Source of the DNA: a virus
Strand: one strand, 5' to 3'
DNA: 26,423 nt
IMG/VR virus record: IMGVR_UViG_3300031569_001202
Span: 1-26,423 of that record
The position numbers and the translations under genes are program-made. Every line of letters begins with the position of its first letter. The stretch's first letter is position 1. Shown in pieces: positions 22,462 to 26,423 of this stretch. The notes under the pieces were generated by a model, which was given only the letters and a program-made list of their open reading frames with translations, had not been told where the DNA came from and made no database searches.

Positions 22462-22492
22462 TTAGGTTTTTACAGAAATTCTTCTTATATTT
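22462..22492 (+). promoter_or_regulatory. Early-type promoter P8, upstream of the PD-(D/E)XK nuclease
   Basis: TTAG at 22462-22465, 20 nt, TATATTT at 22486-22492. CTTATATTTAAGTATG (22484-22499) is identical to P4 and again supplies the start codon of the next gene, 4 nt past the -7 element. Confidence 0.68.
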
Positions 22493-22496
22493 AAGT

Positions 22497-23432
22497 ATGC
22501 ATTCAATAATAAAATTTAATAACCGTGAGCCTGAATCAGGCCAACGTAAGATATCATATTCTCAATATTCTATGTATGCGCAATGTCCCAAGAGATGGGA
22601 ATTGGCATATGTTAAGAATTTAAGAACATTTACTCAAAGTATACATACATTATTCGGAACAGCGTTTCATGAAACATTACAACATTATCTGACAGTAATG
22701 TATGAAACGACAGCTAAGGCAGCAGATGAAATAGATTTAAATGCCATGTTACTATCTCGAATGCAAACTTTGTATAAAGAGGCAGTAAAGAAAATGGACG
22801 ATCATTTTTCAGATAAGTTTCAACTTACAGAGTTTTATAATGATGGTGTTGAAATTTTAAATACTGTTAAGCGTAATAGGGCTAGATATTTCTCTGCTAA
22901 AAACGAAGAATTGGTAGGCATAGAAGTCCGTATATATCATCCTGTATCAGCAAAAAATCCTAATGTATTTATGTTAGGTTATTTAGATATAGTAATAAGA
23001 GATAAACGTACAGATAGAATTAAGATCATTGATATCAAAACAAGTACAATGGGATGGAACAAATATCAGAAAGCTGATAAATTGAAGTCATCACAATTGG
23101 TATTGTATAAGAAATACTTTGCTGAACAATATGGATTTGAAGTTGAAAAGATTGATATATTATATATGATCGTAAAACGTAAATTGATAGAGGGGGCAAT
23201 GTTTCCTCAACGAAGAGTACAAGAACATGCACCGGCAAGTGGTAAGCCTACAAGAAATGTGTTGACTAGATCGATTGATAACTGGGTTGAAACATGTTTT
23301 ACAGCGACGGGTGATTATATCACTAACAAAAGTTATCCTGCAATTCCTGGCAAGAATAAGAAGCATTGTAAATATTGTGACTTCAAAGATCAGTTTGATC
23401 TATGTCCAAAAGAAAATAGATTGAAGGAATGA
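22497..23432 (+). CDS. Cas4/RecB-like PD-(D/E)XK nuclease with probable Fe-S cluster
   Basis: The 311-residue protein carries the nuclease core: SYSQYSMYAQCPKRWELAYV (20-39) is the entry motif, FGTAFHETLQ (53-62) gives the conserved His58, GYLDIVI (161-167) Asp164, and IIDIKTS (177-183) the D-x-K pair Asp179/Lys181, followed by QLVLY (200-204), the QxxxY motif. Cys30 plus CKYC (291-294) and Cys303 match the one-plus-three cysteine arrangement of Cas4/AddB Fe-S nucleases. It is probably a 5'-3' or end-processing exonuclease for recombination or host DNA degradation. No CRISPR genes are near, so a Cas role is not implied. The start is fixed by P8; no in-frame Met occurs before residue 26. Confidence 0.88.
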   Translation: MHSIIKFNNREPESGQRKISYSQYSMYAQCPKRWELAYVKNLRTFTQSIHTLFGTAFHETLQHYLTVMYETTAKAADEIDLNAMLLSRMQTLYKEAVKKMDDHFSDKFQLTEFYNDGVEILNTVKRNRARYFSAKNEELVGIEVRIYHPVSAKNPNVFMLGYLDIVIRDKRTDRIKIIDIKTSTMGWNKYQKADKLKSSQLVLYKKYFAEQYGFEVEKIDILYMIVKRKLIEGAMFPQRRVQEHAPASGKPTRNVLTRSIDNWVETCFTATGDYITNKSYPAIPGKNKKHCKYCDFKDQFDLCPKENRLKE

Positions 23433-23830
23433 AGATAGCTGTTATTGGAAGTATAAAATATGAAAATACACGTAAGATAAAAAATTTATTGACTAATCTA
23501 AAACAGAAATTTAATGATGAGTTAATAATTATATCGAGCGGAAATAAACAAGGTGGAGATAAACATACAAAAAAGTTCTCTTTAGAATTTGGTATAAAAT
23601 ATAAAGAATTTAATCCTGCTCATACAGTGCAAAACTTATACAGTGCAATGTCAGAACGATATTATGCAAAACCATATCATGTATCCCAATTTCATCATAG
23701 GAATATGTTAATAGCAAAAGATTGTGATTATATGATAGCATTAATACCTGATGGAGTACAACATAATGAATTACAATCTGCAATAAAGCAGGCTATAAAG
23801 TTAGATAAAAAGGTGGTTATTATAACTTAA
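23429..23830 (+). CDS. SLOG-fold (YpsA/DUF2493-like) protein
   Basis: The 133-residue Rossmann-like protein starts MKIAVIGSIKYEN (1-13), continues with IIISSGNKQGGDKHTKKF (33-50), which matches the SGGxxGxD nucleotide/ligand loop, and has HRNMLIAKDCDYMIALIPDG (90-109), matching the NRxIAxxxDxxIA segment. Proteins of this superfamily bind nucleotide-derived ligands, and some act as sensors or nucleotide hydrolases in conflict systems. No partner domain is fused. It overlaps the nuclease stop (ATGA), so the two belong to one unit. Confidence 0.78.
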   Translation: MKIAVIGSIKYENTRKIKNLLTNLKQKFNDELIIISSGNKQGGDKHTKKFSLEFGIKYKEFNPAHTVQNLYSAMSERYYAKPYHVSQFHHRNMLIAKDCDYMIALIPDGVQHNELQSAIKQAIKLDKKVVIIT

Positions 23831-23832
23831 TG

Positions 23833-23842
23833 AATATTTATA
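23833..23842 (+). promoter_or_regulatory. Candidate non-early promoter element (AATATTTATA)
   Basis: In the 34-nt gap before the glycosyltransferase, GAATATTTATAATAAA repeats the AATATTTATA seen at 5211-5220. No TT(A/T)G-N20-TAnnTTT motif is present here. It may mark a switch to late transcription, with low certainty. Confidence 0.25.
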
Positions 23843-23864
23843 ATAAATTAGTTACAAGGAAAAT

Positions 23865-25319
23865 ATGGAAAAAATACAGTTACCAAAATTAAAAAAAATC
23901 GATCCGAATAGACCAAAAAAGAAAAAGATATTATTATTATCAGATGATCTACGAGTTCATTCTGGTATTGCGACTATGTCTAAAGAATTTGTAATTCATA
24001 CAGCACATATGTATGATTGGGTTCAATTGGGAGCAGCTGTTAAACACCCAGAAGATGGTAAGGTATTTGATGTATCTGCAGATGTTAACAAAGAAGCAGG
24101 AATAACAGATGCAAATGTTAGAATCTATGCATCATCTGGATATGGCAATGCACAAAAATTGAATCAAATAATAAACATAGAGAGACCAGATGCAATATTA
24201 CATTTTACAGACCCTAGATTTTGGCAGTGGCTATATCAGATAGAACATGAAGTACGTCAACACATTCCAATCATGTATTATAATATTTGGGATGATCTTC
24301 CATACCCATTCTGGAATGAACCTTTTTATGAGTCATGTGATTTAATCATGAACATATCTAGACAGACCCAAAATATAGTAAAAAATGTGTTACGTAAACA
24401 TCCAAAACCAGATTGGGCAGTACAATGGGTTCCCCATGGAGTCAATGAAAATAGATTTTGTACTATTACTCCATCATATGAGCATTATGATGAATATAAT
24501 AAATTTAAAGATGAGTTCAAAGCCAAACATAATGTAGATTTTATTGTGTTCTGGAATAATAGAAATATTAGACGAAAGCAGCCTGGAGATTTGATATTAG
24601 CATTTAAACATTTTTGTGATCAATTGACACCGGAACAAGCATCTAAATGCGCATTATTGATGCATACACAAATATCAGATGATAATGGAACAGATTTAAT
24701 GGCAGTTAAAAATGCTCTTGCTCCTGATTGTAATGTTATATTTAGTACAAATGGAGTAGCACCTAAGATATTAAACTTTTATTATAATATGTCTGCTACT
24801 ACAGTAAATATAGCATCTAATGAAGGATTTGGAATTTCATGGTGTGAATCATTGCATACCGGAACGCCTATAATAAATAACTCAACAGGTGGATTGCAAG
24901 ACGGTTGTAGATTTGAAAATGCAACAGGTGATTGGATAGAATTTGATACACATTTTCCAACTAATCATGATGCAACATATAAAACTACAGGTAAATGGGC
25001 TAAACCAGTATTCCCGACAAATAGATCATTACAAGGATCTCCACAAACACCGTATATATTTGATGATAGAGTTGACTTTAAAGATGTCGGTGATGCAATT
25101 AAATATTGGTATGATATGCCATCTGCAGATAGAGAAGAATGTGGCCAAGCTGGAAGAGAATGGATATTAGGTAATGAATCTAATATGTCAGCAAGACAAA
25201 TGGGAGTACGATTTATTGAGTGTATAGAAACATGCTTAAAAAATTGGACAAAACGTAAAAAGTTTTCATTATATAAAATTAATCAGTTACAAAAAATAGA
25301 AAATCCAGGAATAATATGA
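23865..25319 (+). CDS. GT4-type glycosyltransferase (484 aa)
   Basis: The GT-B fold enzyme has KILLLSDDLRVHSGIATMSKEF (21-42), the N-terminal nucleotide-fold strand and Gly-loop; MYYNIWDDLPYPFWNEPFYESCD (137-159); and VQWVPHGVNENRF (186-198) before the linker. VFWNNRNIRRKQPGDLILAF (228-247) opens the donor domain. EGFGISWCE (320-328) is the Ex7E motif, followed by SLHTGTPIINNSTGGLQD. No signal peptide, so it acts in the cytoplasm. The first 20 residues are Lys/Pro-rich and may be a linker. The acceptor is unknown: phage DNA, virion proteins or host glycans are all possible. An AAGGAAAAT precedes the ATG. Its stop overlaps the next glycosyltransferase start (ATGA). Confidence 0.85.
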   Translation: MEKIQLPKLKKIDPNRPKKKKILLLSDDLRVHSGIATMSKEFVIHTAHMYDWVQLGAAVKHPEDGKVFDVSADVNKEAGITDANVRIYASSGYGNAQKLNQIINIERPDAILHFTDPRFWQWLYQIEHEVRQHIPIMYYNIWDDLPYPFWNEPFYESCDLIMNISRQTQNIVKNVLRKHPKPDWAVQWVPHGVNENRFCTITPSYEHYDEYNKFKDEFKAKHNVDFIVFWNNRNIRRKQPGDLILAFKHFCDQLTPEQASKCALLMHTQISDDNGTDLMAVKNALAPDCNVIFSTNGVAPKILNFYYNMSATTVNIASNEGFGISWCESLHTGTPIINNSTGGLQDGCRFENATGDWIEFDTHFPTNHDATYKTTGKWAKPVFPTNRSLQGSPQTPYIFDDRVDFKDVGDAIKYWYDMPSADREECGQAGREWILGNESNMSARQMGVRFIECIETCLKNWTKRKKFSLYKINQLQKIENPGII

Positions 25320-26423
25320 AACCATACATAGTAATACAAGGACCAGTTGCAACTCGATCTGGTTACGGTAACCATACAAGAGATTTGGTATTAGCTTTAA
25401 TTAAAGCAGAGAAATATGATATTGATATAGTTGCGATGCCATGGGGGTCAACCCCTCAAAATGCATTAGAGCCAGGTAACTCTGATCATGAACAGATAAT
25501 AAAACATATTGCTACACAAAACATAACAAAACAACCAGACGTTTTTATACAGATATCAGTACCTAATGAATTCGGATTAAGTCCTGACGGAAAACAAGCT
25601 ATGAAAGTAGGCAAATATAATATAGGAATAACTGCCGGAATTGAAACTACACAAGTACCTGCTAACTTCTTAGAGGGAGCAAATAGAATGGACATGCTTA
25701 TAACGACATCAGAACATTCCAAACAAGGATTTGTTAATACAATATATGATAAAGTTGATCAACAAACAAAAGCAAAACAAGGAGAACTTAAGTTAGAAGT
25801 ACCAACTGAAATTTTATTTGAAGGAGCTGATTTAAGTATATATCATAAAACAAATAATATCCATGATACAGTAAAAGAAGAATTATCATCTATAAAGAAT
25901 CCATTTTGTTATTTATTTGTAGGACATTGGCTCAGAGGTAATATGGGACAAGATAGAAAAGATGTTGGTATGATGATTAAATGTTTCTGTGAAGCATTTA
26001 AAGATAAAGCAAAACATAATAGACCTGCATTAATTTTAAAAAGTAGTCATGCAACTTTCTCTATAATAGATAGAGATTTGTTAATGACTCGTATACAAGA
26101 AATTATTGCACCATATAAGCATAAAGCACCAGAAGTATATTTGTTACATGGGGATTTGACTGATAATGAAATGAATTCATTATATAATCATCCTAAGATA
26201 AAGGCTATGATATCTTTAACAAAAGGAGAAGGATTTGGCCGGCCATTATTAGAATTTAGTTTGACAGGTAAACCAATATTAGCTAGTAATTGGTCTGGTC
26301 ATATTGATTTCCTAAAAAAATCTATATTGTTGCCAGGTGAATTAAAAGATATAGATAAATCTGCAGCAGATCAGTTTTTGATAACTGGAACAAAATGGTT
26401 TACGGTTGATTATGGATATGTGG
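25316..26423 (+). CDS. Second GT4-type glycosyltransferase (3' partial)
   Basis: The frame opens with ATG 25316, overlapping the previous TGA, and runs uninterrupted off the window (369 complete codons). IVIQGPVATRSGYGNHTRDLVLAL (5-28) is a GT-B N-terminal strand with the Gly-rich loop. YNIGITAGIETTQVPANFLEG and ITTSEHSKQGF form the rest of the acceptor domain. CYLFVGHWLRGNMGQDRKDVGMM opens the donor domain. EGFGRPLLE (305-313) is the Ex7E motif, followed by FSLTGKPILASNWSGHIDF. It is clearly different from the upstream 484-aa enzyme, so the pair is not a recent duplication. Consecutive, coupled glycosyltransferases suggest successive sugar additions. Confidence 0.85.
   Translation, partial: MKPYIVIQGPVATRSGYGNHTRDLVLALIKAEKYDIDIVAMPWGSTPQNALEPGNSDHEQIIKHIATQNITKQPDVFIQISVPNEFGLSPDGKQAMKVGKYNIGITAGIETTQVPANFLEGANRMDMLITTSEHSKQGFVNTIYDKVDQQTKAKQGELKLEVPTEILFEGADLSIYHKTNNIHDTVKEELSSIKNPFCYLFVGHWLRGNMGQDRKDVGMMIKCFCEAFKDKAKHNRPALILKSSHATFSIIDRDLLMTRIQEIIAPYKHKAPEVYLLHGDLTDNEMNSLYNHPKIKAMISLTKGEGFGRPLLEFSLTGKPILASNWSGHIDFLKKSILLPGELKDIDKSAADQFLITGTKWFTVDYGYV

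Noticed and set aside
7793-22496. tRNA genes or riboswitches in the intergenic gaps
   Set aside because: Gaps are below about 85 nt, are filled by promoter motifs, and show no cloverleaf or preQ1-type aptamer that I can recognise.
22497-23432. Cas4-like nuclease as part of a CRISPR adaptation module
   Set aside because: No Cas1, Cas2 or repeat array is present, and this nuclease family is common in phage recombination and degradation contexts.
23835-23842. TATTTATA read as a T4 late promoter (TATAAATA) on the minus strand
   Set aside because: All genes here are on the + strand, so a minus-strand late promoter would direct antisense transcription; A+T-rich chance is more likely.
472-25722. 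Many minus-strand open frames (for example 4685-5071, 8078-8383, 5585-5941, 13644-13886, 25486-25722)
   Set aside because: Each lies opposite a strongly supported + strand gene, has low-complexity composition and shows no domain; they are shadows in A+T-rich coding DNA.

Overview
The window is a stretch of a large, strongly A+T-rich, T4-like myovirus genome. Every confident gene lies on the + strand, packed with ATGA or TAATG stop/start overlaps and almost no intergenic space. The T4-type replication core is present: family B DNA polymerase (gp43-like), sliding clamp (gp45-like), clamp-loader large and small subunits (gp44- and gp62-like), ATP-dependent DNA ligase, PhoH ATPase, a GroES-like co-chaperonin and dUTPase. 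Three independent signs point to a Bacteroidetes (probably marine flavobacterial) host: a C-terminal type IX secretion (T9SS) sorting domain on the first protein, cysteine repeats of the GCTDPxxxNYxxxANxDNGSC type that are common in flavobacterial secreted proteins, and promoters of the Bacteroidetes TTTG-N20-TAnnTTT form.

Layout. (1) 1-4.76 kb, envelope/surface block: a very large repeat protein with a T9SS sorting domain (5' end outside the window), an outer-membrane beta-barrel-like protein with a signal peptide and terminal Phe, a one-TM coiled-coil protein, and a signal-peptide-bearing thioredoxin-fold protein lacking the CxxC. (2) 4.76-7.8 kb: a staphylococcal-nuclease-like enzyme, a protein whose N-terminus resembles a T4 capsid-targeting peptide with a prohead-protease-like site, two unknown genes, and PhoH. 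(3) 7.8-12.1 kb: DNA ligase, small unknown genes including a 50-aa zinc-ribbon-like protein, QueD, QueE, two very small genes, a GroES homologue and a TM/coiled-coil protein. (4) 12.1-19.0 kb: FolE, hypoxanthine/guanine phosphoribosyltransferase, a 51-aa membrane peptide, a SET-domain protein, DNA polymerase, an unknown gene, a glycosyltransferase and a DpdA-like transglycosylase. (5) 19.0-22.45 kb: clamp, dUTPase, clamp-loader large subunit, a zinc-finger protein, clamp-loader small subunit, a DUF1599-type protein and a small helical protein. (6) 22.5-26.4 kb: a Cas4/RecB-like PD-(D/E)XK nuclease, a SLOG-fold protein and two GT4-type glycosyltransferases, the last cut by the window end.

Two themes stand out. 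First, FolE, QueD, QueE and DpdA are most of a 7-deazaguanine DNA-modification pathway (GTP to 7-carboxy-7-deazaguanine, then insertion into DNA by base exchange). QueC or a replacement is not in this window. HPRT and a glycosyltransferase lie among these genes and may belong to the same chemistry. Second, eight intergenic or near-intergenic sites share a rigid 31-nt promoter architecture, TT(A/T)G, exactly 20 nt, TAnnTTT, and divide 7.8-23.8 kb into eight likely early/middle transcription units. Two of them place the start codon almost on the predicted transcription start, which suggests leaderless mRNAs. No tRNA, CRISPR array, insertion sequence or gene-free stretch over 300 bases was seen.
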